DNA of 64,000 bases from Nocardioides lijunqiniae. Its GTDB lineage: Bacteria; Actinomycetota; Actinomycetes; Propionibacteriales; Nocardioidaceae. The notes under the pieces were generated by a model, which saw only the letters and a list, made by a program, of their open reading frames with translations, was not told the origin of the DNA and made no database searches. Positions 55,914 through 64,000 of the stretch are shown here, piece after piece. Each line of letters begins with the position of its first letter. Within the stretch, counting starts at the first letter, position 1. Both the position numbers and the translations under genes were made by a program. Location of the stretch: assembly GCF_015024225.1 (NCBI RefSeq), contig NZ_JACJGM010000025.1, positions 1 to 64,000 of the forward strand, written 5' to 3'.

Positions 55914-58346
55914 ATGAGTACGCCGTCGAGAGCAGCCCAGGCAGCACAGTTCGCGTTCCCCGGGATGGAGGGGCCCGCCGTGGACGAGCCGCGCACCTCC
56001 CGGCGTGGTCCCACGCGGGAGGAGCTGCTCGAGGGCCTCAACGAGCCGCAGCGTGCCGCGGTGATGCACGAAGGGTCGCCGCTGCTGGTCGTGGCCGGTG
56101 CGGGGTCGGGCAAGACCCGGGTGCTGACGCGCCGGATCGCCTGGATCATCCAGGAGCGCAGGGCCCACCCGGGCTCGGTCCTGGCGATCACGTTCACCAA
56201 CAAGGCCGCCGGCGAGATGAAGGAGCGCGTCGAGGAGCTGGTCGGCAAGCGCGCGCGCCTGATGTGGGTGAGCACGTTCCACTCCGCCTGCGTCCGGATC
56301 CTGCGCAAGGAGATCGACAAGCTGGGCTACAAGTCCAACTTCTCCATCTACGACGCCGCCGACCAGAAGCGCCTGATGAGCCTGGTCATCAAGGACCTCG
56401 ACCTTGACGCCAAGAAGTTCCAGCCCGGCCCGGTCCTGCACTGGGTGAGCAACCACAAGAACGAGCTGCGCGACCACGAGGACGTCGCCAAGGACAGCCG
56501 CAACCACGTCGAGGAGCAGTACGCCGCCGCGTACTCCCTCTACCAGCGCCGCCTGCGCGAGGCCAACGCCCTCGACTTCGACGACCTGATCATGACCGCG
56601 GTCCACCTGCTGCAGGCGTTCCCCGAGGTGCGCGAGACCTACCGCCGCCGCTTCCGCCACGTGCTCGTCGACGAGTACCAGGACACCAACCACGCCCAGT
56701 ACGCCCTCATCCACCAGCTGTGCGCCGACAACCCCGAGGTCGTCGAGGGGGAGGAGCGCGTCGAGGCGGCCGAGCTGATGGTCGTCGGTGACGCCGACCA
56801 GTCCATCTACGCGTTCCGCGGCGCCAACATCCGCAACATCATGGACTTCGAGCAGGACTTCCCCAACGCCACCTCGATCCTCCTCGAGCAGAACTACCGC
56901 TCCACGCAGACCATCCTCACCGCCGCCAACTCCGTCATCGGCCACAACAAGAGCCGCAAGCCCAAGCGCCTGTGGTCCGACGCCGGCGACGGCGAGCGGA
57001 TCACCGGCTACGTCGGCGACGACGAGCACGACGAGGCGCGGTTCGTGTCGGAGGAGATCGACAAGCTCGTCGACGAGGGCGGCCGTGCCGGCGACGTGGC
57101 GGTCTTCTACCGCACCAACGCCCAGTCGCGCGTCTTCGAGGAGGTGTTCATCCGCACCGGCCAGCCCTACAAGGTGGTCGGGGGAGTCCGCTTCTACGAG
57201 CGCCGGGAGGTGCGCGACGCGCTCGCCTACCTGCGGATGCTCAGCAACCCCGACGACCAGGTCTCGCTGCGCCGGATCCTCAACACCCCCAAGCGCGGCA
57301 TCGGCGACCGCGCCGTCGCCTGCGTCAGCCTGCTCGCCGAGCGCGACGGGCTGACGTTCTGGGAGGCGCTGCGCCGCGCCGACCAGGCGCCCGGCCTCGC
57401 CACCCGGTCCCTGACCAACATCAAGGGCTTCGTGGCCATGGTCGAGGAGCTGCAGTCGATGGTTGAGGCCGACGAGCGCGCCGACGTCATCCTCGAGTCC
57501 GTGCTCGCCCGCTCGGGCTACCTCGCCGAGCTCGAGGCCTCCGACGACCCGCAGGACGCCACCCGGCTCGAGAACCTCGCCGAGCTCGTGGCCGTCGCCC
57601 GCGAGTTCTCCGACGACCCCGTCGCCGGCCCGTCGGCCGACCCCACCGACGTCGACGCCGGCCTGGTGGCCCCCGGGCTGGGCGACTTCCTCGAGCGCGT
57701 CGCCCTGGTCGCCGACACCGACCAGATCCCCGACGACGACGACGACCAGGGCGTGGTCACGCTGATGACCCTCCACACCGCCAAGGGCCTGGAGTTCCCG
57801 GTCGTGTTCCTGACCGGTCTCGAGGACGGCGTCTTCCCGCACGCCCGCTCCCTGGGCGACCAGCCCGAGCTCGAGGAGGAGCGGCGCCTCGCGTACGTCG
57901 GCGTCACCCGCGCGCGCGAGCGGCTCTACATCTCGCGGGCCGTGGTCCGCTCCGCGTGGGGCGCGCCCTCGCACAACCCGGCGTCGCGCTTCCTCGACGA
58001 GCTGCCCGTCGACCTGGTCGACTGGCGCCGCACCGAGGCAGCCCAGACCCGCTGGGGTCGACCCAACCTCGCCGACGGCTCGCCGGCCAGCATGGGCTCG
58101 CCGACCGCCGCCGGACGCCGCAACTTCTCCTCCGCCGCCGCCCGGGCCGACGCCGCTGCCAAGGCCAAGCCGGCGCGCGAGATCCCGTCGCTGGAGCCCG
58201 GCGACCGGGTCGTGCACGACTCGTTCGGCATGGGGACGGTCGTGGCGCTCGAGGGTAGCGCCGACAAGGCCGTGGCCTCGATCGACTTCGGGTCCGAGGG
58301 CGTCAAGCGGCTGCTGCTGCGCTACGCCCCGGTGGAGAAGCTCTGA
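55914..58346 (+). CDS. pcrA: ATP-dependent DNA helicase PcrA/UvrD type
   Basis: This SF1 3'-5' helicase acts in nucleotide excision repair and in clearing replication obstacles. The 810 residues include motif I GAGSGKT (about 63), motif Ia TFTNKAAGEM, motif II VDEYQDTNHAQY (about 260), motif III GDADQSIYAFRGA, motif IV QNYRST, motif V VTLMTLHTAKGLEFPVVF, motif VI VGVTRARERLYI and a C-terminal Tudor-like domain (PGDRVVHDSFGMGTVV). TAGGCT lies 9 bp before the ATG, so the mRNA has at most a very short leader. Confidence 0.96.
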   Translation: MSTPSRAAQAAQFAFPGMEGPAVDEPRTSRRGPTREELLEGLNEPQRAAVMHEGSPLLVVAGAGSGKTRVLTRRIAWIIQERRAHPGSVLAITFTNKAAGEMKERVEELVGKRARLMWVSTFHSACVRILRKEIDKLGYKSNFSIYDAADQKRLMSLVIKDLDLDAKKFQPGPVLHWVSNHKNELRDHEDVAKDSRNHVEEQYAAAYSLYQRRLREANALDFDDLIMTAVHLLQAFPEVRETYRRRFRHVLVDEYQDTNHAQYALIHQLCADNPEVVEGEERVEAAELMVVGDADQSIYAFRGANIRNIMDFEQDFPNATSILLEQNYRSTQTILTAANSVIGHNKSRKPKRLWSDAGDGERITGYVGDDEHDEARFVSEEIDKLVDEGGRAGDVAVFYRTNAQSRVFEEVFIRTGQPYKVVGGVRFYERREVRDALAYLRMLSNPDDQVSLRRILNTPKRGIGDRAVACVSLLAERDGLTFWEALRRADQAPGLATRSLTNIKGFVAMVEELQSMVEADERADVILESVLARSGYLAELEASDDPQDATRLENLAELVAVAREFSDDPVAGPSADPTDVDAGLVAPGLGDFLERVALVADTDQIPDDDDDQGVVTLMTLHTAKGLEFPVVFLTGLEDGVFPHARSLGDQPELEEERRLAYVGVTRARERLYISRAVVRSAWGAPSHNPASRFLDELPVDLVDWRRTEAAQTRWGRPNLADGSPASMGSPTAAGRRNFSSAAARADAAAKAKPAREIPSLEPGDRVVHDSFGMGTVVALEGSADKAVASIDFGSEGVKRLLLRYAPVEKL

Positions 58347-58398
58347 GCGCTCCCGGCCGGGCAGGCGCGGGACCGGCGTACGCCGGAGGGGGAGACCC

Positions 58399-59427
58399 TC
58401 AGAAGGTCGCGCCGTGCACCAGGAAGGCCTGGTAGGGGTCGACCGGGTCGCCGCCGCCGGGGCGGACCTCGACGTGCAGGTGCGAGCCGGTGACGTTGCC
58501 GGTGGTGCCGACGGTGCCGATGGTCTCGCCGGCGCGCACGACGTCGCCCTCGTTGACGAAGATCTCGGTCTGGTGGCAGAACCAGATCTCGGTGCCGTCC
58601 TCGAGCGTGACGACGGTCTTGTTGCCGTAGGCGCCGTCGGAGCCGGTGGAGGTGACGACGCCGTTGGCGACGGCGTAGATCGGGTCGCCGGTCTCGCCGT
58701 TGAAGTCGAGGCCGGTGTGGTAGCTCGACCACAGGCCGTACTGGCCGAAGCGGGCGGTGAGCTGGACCGAGTCGAGCGGCATCACCCAGAGGTTCAGGGC
58801 GATCTGGCCGGCACGGGCCTCGGCCTGCTTCGCGAACTGCGCGAGGGCGGCGTTGCGCTGCTTGGCCTGCTTCTCGGCGGCGGCGACCAGCTCGGTCGGG
58901 GCGGTGTCGGCGAGCGCGTCGCGTCGCGAGTCGCGGCTGACCTGCTGCTCGCGGTCACCGAGGTAGACGCTGCCGGTGCCGCTGGCGCCGGAGAGGGCGC
59001 TGGGCTGCCGGACGCCGGCAGCGGCGCCCGCTGCGAGGTCGGGGCTGGTGGAGGTGAGGGCGCCGCCCACGGCGACGGCCAGCGTCGCGACACCGAGCAG
59101 CAGCGGGGCGGACGGGAGACCGCGGAAGAGCGGGCCGCGCGAGCCGGCGTGCCGCACGGCCTTGCGGCAGCCGGGCTGGCGGGCGGCGACCACGGGGGAG
59201 GAGGCGGTCGCGGTCGCGACGGGCTCGACCACCGGGGCGGCGGCGACGGCCGCGAGCACCTCGGTGCGCAGCCCGGCCTGCTCGGCGGGGGCGGGGCGGG
59301 CGGCGCGGCGGCCGACGTAGGTGCTGGGCCCGTCGGTCGTGATGACACCTACGTCGGCCCGGCGACTGCCGGGAGTCCCCGAGGGTCGGCGGCTGGAGCC
59401 GCTTCGATCCGCTCGGTGGCTACCCAT
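58399..59427 (-). CDS. M23-family (LytM) peptidase, membrane-anchored
   Basis: The 342-residue putative peptidoglycan endopeptidase has a long disordered basic N-terminus (1-95), one membrane segment (about 100-122) and an extracellular helical region (about 165-215). The M23 domain follows (about 220-335) with zinc ligands in HTGLDF (HxxxD) and HLHVEVR (HxH) and the catalytic His in FCHQTE. All key residues are present, so it is likely active. A possible MtrA-like direct repeat is 82 bp upstream. Confidence 0.92.
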   Translation of the reverse strand: MGSHRADRSGSSRRPSGTPGSRRADVGVITTDGPSTYVGRRAARPAPAEQAGLRTEVLAAVAAAPVVEPVATATASSPVVAARQPGCRKAVRHAGSRGPLFRGLPSAPLLLGVATLAVAVGGALTSTSPDLAAGAAAGVRQPSALSGASGTGSVYLGDREQQVSRDSRRDALADTAPTELVAAAEKQAKQRNAALAQFAKQAEARAGQIALNLWVMPLDSVQLTARFGQYGLWSSYHTGLDFNGETGDPIYAVANGVVTSTGSDGAYGNKTVVTLEDGTEIWFCHQTEIFVNEGDVVRAGETIGTVGTTGNVTGSHLHVEVRPGGGDPVDPYQAFLVHGATF

Positions 59428-59508
59428 GAATAGTCGCTCCGTGTCGTCGGTGGTGTGGTGGATGTTTCAGCGCGCGCAAACAGGGGAAGTACGCACGGAA
59501 GCCAGAAC

Positions 59509-59525
59509 TGTAACGGATGGGTCAC
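59509..59525 (-). promoter_or_regulatory. GTGACC-N5-GTTACA direct repeat upstream of the M23 gene
   Basis: On the minus strand GTGACC and GTTACA are 11 bp apart start to start, the layout of MtrA-type boxes that control cell-wall peptidases in actinobacteria. The match is suggestive only. The 341-bp gap (59428-59768) also holds a GCGGGGC-GTAT-GCCCCGC hairpin at 59632-59649 and a TAGGGT at 59691. Confidence 0.35.
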
Positions 59526-59690
59526 GGACCCGAAAATCGTGCGGGGCCCCCGTGTGGAGAACCAGTCTGGCCGAGCCTGGCCGCTCCGTCAGCCGAACGC
59601 GCCATCCGGCCGGAGAGCGACCCGGTCCCGCGCGGGGCGTATGCCCCGCATCACGTCGCACCGGTCTCGTCGTACGCCGGTGACCGGGAC

Positions 59691-59696
59691 TAGGGT
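59691..59696 (+). promoter_or_regulatory. Candidate -10 hexamer TAGGGT for sucCD
   Basis: TAGGGT fits the TANNNT form seen elsewhere here; it would give a leader of about 65 nt before sucC. No clear -35 is visible. Confidence 0.35.
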
Positions 59697-59768
59697 GCCA
59701 GGGATACCCCAAAAGCGGCGCGTGGCCGTCCGTGGCTGCCCGCTCAAATCTGAGGACACGGTGGATCA

Positions 59769-60929
59769 GTGGATCTGATGGAATTCCAGGCGAAGGAGCT
59801 CTTCGCCAAGCACGACGTCCCGGGCGCACCCGGCATCGTCGCCACGACGCCCGCCGAGGCGCGCGCGGCGGCCGAGCAGCTGGGCGTCTGCGTGGTCAAG
59901 GCGCAGGTCAAGGCCGGCGGTCGCGGCAAGGCCGGTGGCGTCAAGCTGGCCAAGACCCCCGACGAGGCCGAGGAGCACGCCACCGCGATCCTCGGGATGG
60001 AGATCAAGGGCCTCACGGTCCACCGCGTGCTGGTCGCGCCGGCCGCGAGCATCCTGGAGGAGTACTACTTCTCCTTCCTGCTCGACCGCGCCAACCGTCA
60101 GTACCTCTGCATCGCCAGCGTCGAGGGCGGTGTCGAGATCGAGGAGGTCGCGAAGACCAACCCCGACGCCGTCAAGCAGATCCCGATCAACGCCGGCACC
60201 GGCGTCGACGAGGCCAAGGCGCGCGAGATCGTCGCCGAGGCCGGTTTCCCCGAGGTGCTGGCCGAGCAGGCCGTCACGCTCGTGCTGAACCTGTGGAAGG
60301 TCTTCGTCGAGGAGGACGCCACCCTGGTCGAGGTCAACCCGCTGGCCCGTCTCGAGGGCGACGTCCTCGAGGCGCTCGACGGCAAGGTCTCGCTCGACGA
60401 GAACGCCGAGTTCCGTCACGAGGACCACGCGCAGTACGAGGACAAGGACGCCGCGGACCCGCTCGAGGCCAAGGCGAAGGCCAAGGGCCTCAACTACGTC
60501 AAGCTCGACGGTGACGTGGGCATCATCGGCAACGGCGCGGGCCTGGTCATGTCGACCCTCGACGTCGTCGCCTACGCCGGCGAGGCCCACGGCGGCGTCA
60601 AGCCCGCCAACTTCCTGGACATCGGCGGCGGCGCCAACGCGCAGGTGATGGCCGACGGGCTCGACGTGATCCTCAACGACGCCCAGGTCAAGAGCGTGTT
60701 CGTCAACGTCTTCGGCGGCATCACCGCGTGCGACGAGGTCGCCAACGGCATCAAGGGCGCGCTGGAGATCCTCGGAGACGCGGCCACCAAGCCGCTCGTC
60801 GTCCGCCTGGACGGCAACAACGTGGAGGAGGGCCGCCGGATCCTCGACGAGCTCAACCACCCGCTGGTCACCCAGGTCGACACGATGGACGGAGCGGCCG
60901 ACAAGGCCGCCGAGCTCGCGAACGCGTAA
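59769..60929 (+). CDS. sucC: Succinyl-CoA synthetase beta subunit (ADP-forming)
   Basis: With SucD it interconverts succinyl-CoA and succinate with substrate-level phosphorylation in the TCA cycle. The 386 residues show the ATP-grasp domain (1-235, [35 protein letters not shown]) and the ligase domain with [15 protein letters not shown] and [18 protein letters not shown] 59769 is chosen because homologs start MDL; ATG 59778 is an alternative three codons in. sucD follows 10 bp later. Confidence 0.97.
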   Translation: MDLMEFQAKELFAKHDVPGAPGIVATTPAEARAAAEQLGVCVVKAQVKAGGRGKAGGVKLAKTPDEAEEHATAILGMEIKGLTVHRVLVAPAASILEEYYFSFLLDRANRQYLCIASVEGGVEIEEVAKTNPDAVKQIPINAGTGVDEAKAREIVAEAGFPEVLAEQAVTLVLNLWKVFVEEDATLVEVNPLARLEGDVLEALDGKVSLDENAEFRHEDHAQYEDKDAADPLEAKAKAKGLNYVKLDGDVGIIGNGAGLVMSTLDVVAYAGEAHGGVKPANFLDIGGGANAQVMADGLDVILNDAQVKSVFVNVFGGITACDEVANGIKGALEILGDAATKPLVVRLDGNNVEEGRRILDELNHPLVTQVDTMDGAADKAAELANA

Positions 60930-60939
60930 GGACGAAGAC

Positions 60940-61833
60940 ATGTCTATCTACCTCAACAAGGACTCCAAGATCATCGTCCAGGGCATGACGGGCGGCATGG
61001 GCTCCAAGCACACCACCCTGATGGTCCAGGCCGGGTCGAACATCGTGGGCGGCGTCAACGCCCGCAAGGCCGGCACCTCCGTGGAGCTCGCCGGCAAGGA
61101 CCTGCCGGTCTTCGGCAACGTCGCCGAGGCCATGAAGGAGACCGGCGCCGACGTGTCGGTCGTCTTCGTGCCGCCGGCGTTCACCAAGGACGCCTGCATC
61201 GAGGCCATCGACGCCGGCATCGGCCTGCTCGTGGTCATCACCGAGGGCGTGCCCGTGCAGGACACCGCCGAGGTGTGGGCCTACCTCGACGGGCCCAGCA
61301 ACACGGGGGCCACCCGCATGGTCGGCCCCAACTGCCCGGGCATCATCACGCCCGGAGAGTCGCTGGCCGGCATCACCCCGCACACCATCGCGGGCACCGG
61401 CCCGATCGGTCTCGTGTCGAAGTCCGGCACGCTGACGTACCAGATGATGCACGAGCTGCGGGACTTCGGCTTCTCGACCGCCATCGGCATCGGCGGCGAC
61501 CCGATCGTCGGGACCACCCACATCGACGCCCTCGCGGCGTTCGAGGCGGACCCCGACACCAAGGCGATCGTGATGATCGGCGAGATCGGCGGCGACGCCG
61601 AGGAGCGGGCGGCGGCCTACATCAAGGACAACGTCACCAAGCCGGTCGTCGGCTACGTCGCGGGCTTCACCGCCCCCGAGGGCAAGACGATGGGCCACGC
61701 CGGCGCGATCGTGTCCGGCTCGTCCGGCACCGCGCAGGCCAAGAAGGAGGCCCTCGAGGCCGTGGGCGTCAAGGTCGGCAAGACGCCGTCCGAGACCGCC
61801 CAGCTGATGCGGGACATCCTGCAGAGCCTGTAG
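60940..61833 (+). CDS. sucD: Succinyl-CoA synthetase alpha subunit
   Basis: The 297-residue alpha subunit carries the CoA-binding Rossmann domain ([13 protein letters not shown]), the [15 protein letters not shown] stretch, and the phosphorylated His in [16 protein letters not shown] (about residue 253). aggacg precedes the ATG. It is the end of the sucCD operon and is followed by a strong terminator. Confidence 0.97.
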   Translation: MSIYLNKDSKIIVQGMTGGMGSKHTTLMVQAGSNIVGGVNARKAGTSVELAGKDLPVFGNVAEAMKETGADVSVVFVPPAFTKDACIEAIDAGIGLLVVITEGVPVQDTAEVWAYLDGPSNTGATRMVGPNCPGIITPGESLAGITPHTIAGTGPIGLVSKSGTLTYQMMHELRDFGFSTAIGIGGDPIVGTTHIDALAAFEADPDTKAIVMIGEIGGDAEERAAAYIKDNVTKPVVGYVAGFTAPEGKTMGHAGAIVSGSSGTAQAKKEALEAVGVKVGKTPSETAQLMRDILQSL

Positions 61834-61845
61834 CACCGCACGTCC

Positions 61846-61880
61846 CGCTGGCCCGTCCGAGTTCCTCGGGCGGGCCAGCG
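61846..61880 (+). terminator. 16-bp hairpin terminator between sucD and a convergent gene
   Basis: 61846-61861 pairs with 61865-61880 around a 3-nt loop with a single G-T pair (core cgctggcccg/cgggccagcg). A gtcattt tail follows, and the stop codon of the convergent gene is 2 bp away, so it probably terminates both directions. Confidence 0.85.
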
Positions 61881-61881
61881 G

Positions 61882-62742
61882 TCATTTCACGCAGCCGGCC
61901 TCGGTGAAGGCGCACATCGCGGCCACGACCTCGGCGGCGTCGGCGGTCTGCGCGGCGATCGTGCTGTCGGCGTCGTCGGCCATGCCCTCGCTGCTGGTGA
62001 CGTCGACCAGGAGCGAGCGCCCGACCCGGACGACGTGCAGCACCTCCAGACCGATGGCGGGGCTCCCCTCGGACTCGAAGCTGCGGACCACCGCCCAGGA
62101 CTCGCCTCCCACCGCCGTGCGCCGCACGTCGACGAGGGTGGTGTAGCCGTCGGGGGTCTCCTCCCGGGGGCAGGCTCGGTACGGCTCGAGGAACAGCCCC
62201 TGGTAGTCGATCGCCGCCTGCGCGTCCTGGAAGGTCAGCAGGAGGCGGGACCGGTAGTCCTCGGGGTTCGCCCACCCGGCGGCCAGCCGGTCCAGGGCAT
62301 CAGCGGCGGGCAGCGCCGTGCCGCACGCCTGCGCCTCCTCGAGCGCGGGCACGTCCTCCCCGGGGCCGGTCAACCCGTGCTCGTCGCCCGGTTCGTGCTC
62401 GGTCGGCCAGCCCGAGGCGAGCGGCAGGTCGTCGGGGATGTCGGCGGGGTCGCTGTCGGGCGCCTCCGGCGTGCCGGCGCAGCCGTCGTCGGAGGAGGAG
62501 CACGTCGGGTCGACGGTGAGCGAGGGGCGGGGCTCTGCCGGCTGGACGTCGGCGGGGTCGCCCCCGAAGAGCAGGGCGCCTCCGGTCGCGACGACGGCGA
62601 CCGCGGCCGCCGCGGCCAGCGCGACGCCCGCCGTACGACGGCGGCGGTGCCGGTCACCGCGGCGGCGTACCTCGGCGGCGGGCAGCGGGGTCACGGGACC
62701 TCCCGGGTCGAAGCTCTCGAGCTCGGAGATGGGGTCAGGCAT
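61882..62742 (-). CDS. Membrane-anchored protein co-expressed with an ECF sigma factor
   Basis: The 286-residue product has a short cytoplasmic N-terminus (1-38, Arg-rich RRRGDRHRRRR), one membrane segment (about 38-60), a Pro/Asp-rich linker and an extracellular domain (about 140-286) with four or more Cys. The start overlaps the sigma factor stop by 8 bp. The position is that of an anti-sigma factor, but the cytoplasmic part lacks a recognisable zinc anti-sigma HxxxCxxC motif, so this is a presumed partner only. Confidence 0.75.
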   Translation of the reverse strand: MPDPISELESFDPGGPVTPLPAAEVRRRGDRHRRRRTAGVALAAAAAVAVVATGGALLFGGDPADVQPAEPRPSLTVDPTCSSSDDGCAGTPEAPDSDPADIPDDLPLASGWPTEHEPGDEHGLTGPGEDVPALEEAQACGTALPAADALDRLAAGWANPEDYRSRLLLTFQDAQAAIDYQGLFLEPYRACPREETPDGYTTLVDVRRTAVGGESWAVVRSFESEGSPAIGLEVLHVVRVGRSLLVDVTSSEGMADDADSTIAAQTADAAEVVAAMCAFTEAGCVK

Positions 62743-63244
62743 GGGTCGCGCCCTCCTCGAGGTCGTGCGGGTCGTCGGTGAGCAGGGCCGCCAGCGCCGC
62801 GCGGCCGCGGCTGAGGCGGGCCTTGACGGTGCCCTCGGGCGCCCCCACCTCGTGGGCGACGGCATGGACGGGCAGGTCGGCGATGTGGTGGAGCACCAGC
62901 GCCCGGCGCTGGTCCTCGGGGAGCTCGCGCAGGGCGGCGACCAGGGCGACGTGCGCCTCGGAGGGCGGCGGCGCCTGGGTGGCCGTGCCGACCGCGCGGT
63001 CGGCCGGCCGGCGCGCCAGCGTCGTGCGCCGCCAGCGGCTGACGGCGAGGCGGTAGGCCGTCGTGCGCACCCAGGCCTCGGGGTGCTGCGCCCGGTCGAG
63101 CCTGCGGCGGTGCGACCACGCCCGGACGAACGCCTCCTGCACGCACTCCTGGGCCTCGTCGCGGTCGCCGATCATCGCGTAGAGCTGACCCGTGAGGCGT
63201 GCGAACGACGCGGCGTAGAGCTCGTCGAACTCGCGTTCGTCCAT
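62735..63244 (-). CDS. ECF-type RNA polymerase sigma factor
   Basis: The 169-residue protein has region 2 (about 5-70, FARLTGQLYAMIGDRDEAQECVQEAFVRAW) and region 4 (about 105-155, LRELPEDQRRALVLHHIADLPVHAVAHEVGAPEGTVKARLSRGRAAL), the SigE-like or SACE-type ECF layout. It probably directs an envelope-response regulon together with the overlapping membrane protein. Confidence 0.92.
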   Translation of the reverse strand: MDEREFDELYAASFARLTGQLYAMIGDRDEAQECVQEAFVRAWSHRRRLDRAQHPEAWVRTTAYRLAVSRWRRTTLARRPADRAVGTATQAPPPSEAHVALVAALRELPEDQRRALVLHHIADLPVHAVAHEVGAPEGTVKARLSRGRAALAALLTDDPHDLEEGATHA

Positions 63245-63330
63245 CGGCTGGTCCCGTCTGTCGTGGCTGTCGGGAGGTTTACGCGCTCACGACCACCACG
63301 GTTGCATGCCGGGGACGGGAATCTGCGGGG

Positions 63331-64000
63331 TCAGCCCCGATCGGGTGCCGGGAGCCGCCCCAGCCGGTCCAGTGCGCGGTCGACCAGGTCGACGAAGGCG
63401 CCCTCGGCCAGCTTGGCGTCTCCCGCCGGGACGAACTGCAGCTGCGCGACGGACGTCCCGCGGCGCAGGATCGCCATCGCGTAGCTGACCGACTCCGTGT
63501 CGGAGATCTCGGTGGTCAGCTGCCACACCGACACGTCGACGTCGCGCTCGTCGCGGTGGGCGATGCGGGTCACGTCCGTGCCGAGGTCCTCGTCCGGGCA
63601 GGCCGCGAGCCGGGTGCGGACGCGCTCGACGAAGCGCTCGGCCCGCTTGGCGGGCAGCGCGCCGAGCGTCTCCGTCAGGCCGAAGCGGTCGGGCAGGCCC
63701 GCCTGCGGGATCACGAACGTGCGGGTGGCGGTGTTGCTCCACCTCGCGCCGTCGAACGCCCCGGCGAACGACGCGCTCTCGCAGCGGGTGGAGGCGGTGT
63801 TCTGGTTCGCCTGCACCGGCGGGGTGCCGATCCAGGGGCGCTCGACGCCCTGCACCGGCGGCAGGTCGAGCTCGGCCAGGATCGCCGGGAGCTCGCCCAC
63901 CGGCAGCGGCGGGACCGTCGTGACCCGCGGCCGTGACGCACAGGCGCCGGCCTCGGGCAGCGTGCACAGGTCGCCCACCGCCGTGCCGAGCAGCCGCGCG
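63331..64000 (-). CDS. Hypothetical protein, N-terminus beyond the window edge
   Basis: At least 215 residues from an internal GTG at 63978, but the frame stays open to base 64000, so the real start lies outside. The visible part is a soluble domain with three Cys near its visible N-terminus (DLCTLPEAGACASR), Ser and Thr-rich loops and the segment VSVWQLTTEISDTESVSYAMAILRRG. It resembles the extracellular sensor-type domains seen in actinobacterial lipoproteins, but no family is certain. It lies 86 bp upstream of the sigma factor on the same strand. Confidence 0.6.
   Translation of the reverse strand, partial: ARLLGTAVGDLCTLPEAGACASRPRVTTVPPLPVGELPAILAELDLPPVQGVERPWIGTPPVQANQNTASTRCESASFAGAFDGARWSNTATRTFVIPQAGLPDRFGLTETLGALPAKRAERFVERVRTRLAACPDEDLGTDVTRIAHRDERDVDVSVWQLTTEISDTESVSYAMAILRRGTSVAQLQFVPAGDAKLAEGAFVDLVDRALDRLGRLPAPDRG

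Noticed and set aside
54702..58217. 1171-residue minus-strand frame covering pcrA
   Set aside because: Only the part up to 55721 is a real protein (AbiEi-like); the rest is antisense to pcrA and low in complexity.
59428..59768. c-di-AMP (ydaO-type) riboswitch in the long leader of the M23 peptidase gene
   Set aside because: Such riboswitches often precede wall peptidase genes, but I could not find the conserved core elements on the minus strand. A covariance-model search would settle it.
61882..62742. Zinc-binding anti-sigma factor
   Set aside because: The cytoplasmic part is short and has no HxxxCxxC motif; only the position next to the sigma gene supports the idea.

Overview
This is a high-GC actinobacterial chromosome segment. 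The combination of coenzyme F420 genes, groEL with a His-rich tail, the guaB/guaB3/GMC-oxidase/guaA gene set, GPGG and DUF3618-type small membrane proteins, and an AbiEi/DUF559-type gene points to Nocardioides or a close relative in the Nocardioidaceae. That placement is an inference from gene content; no rRNA lies in the window. I see no prophage, CRISPR array, tRNA or complete insertion sequence.

Layout. 1-7 kb: groL, two uncharacterised genes, guaB, guaB3, rnhA. 7-13 kb: glpD, a 95-bp hairpin, then a three-gene operon (phosphotransferase, lipocalin-like protein, aldehyde dehydrogenase) behind a KstR-like operator. 13-20 kb: an operon of a GabD2-type dehydrogenase and a cholesterol-oxidase-like GMC flavoprotein, a PadR regulator with its membrane partner, and guaA. 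20-24 kb: a run of small envelope/stress-type proteins, a luciferase-like F420 oxidoreductase behind a second KstR-like palindrome, a VOC protein, an SDR and a GPGG small membrane protein. 24-33 kb: a xylose module, xylB-xylA-ROK facing ROK-xylH-xylG-xylF. 33-44 kb: fbiC (FO synthase), an MMPL exporter, an acyl-CoA ligase, an acyl-CoA dehydrogenase, a MerR regulator, a 0.7-kb nest of inverted repeats, another luciferase-like oxidoreductase and NADPH:F420 reductase. 44-52 kb: a heterodimeric ABC exporter, a YbaK deacylase, and divergent PspC-domain genes including a PspC-histidine kinase with its response regulator. 52-59 kb: an APC permease with a universal stress protein, an AbiEi-like/DUF559 gene bracketed by two copies of a long palindrome, pcrA and an M23 peptidase. 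59-64 kb: sucCD, an ECF sigma factor with a membrane partner, and a partial gene at the right edge.

How the genes work together. Purine synthesis (guaB, guaA), the TCA cycle (sucCD) and glycerol use (glpD) are housekeeping. F420 forms one functional thread: fbiC makes the FO chromophore, npdG reduces F420, and two luciferase-like oxidoreductases are likely users. Lipid or steroid-type catabolism is suggested by two KstR-like sites, the GMC oxidase, the acyl-CoA ligase and the acyl-CoA dehydrogenase. The xylose module contains uptake, isomerisation, phosphorylation and two ROK regulators.

Most interesting signals. (1) An identical operator, CACTGTGACA-N6-CTGTCA, lies upstream of both the acyl-CoA dehydrogenase/merR pair and a luciferase-like oxidoreductase, defining a small candidate regulon. 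(2) The ABC exporter is strictly asymmetric: one subunit has lost Walker A, the Walker B Asp and the H-loop His, while the other has lost its signature motif. (3) A lone AbiEi/DUF559 gene sits between two copies of a ~70-bp palindrome. (4) At least ten genes have a TANNNT hexamer 6-7 bp before the start codon, which predicts leaderless mRNAs. (5) Inverted repeats are nested three deep between merR and the luciferase-like gene.
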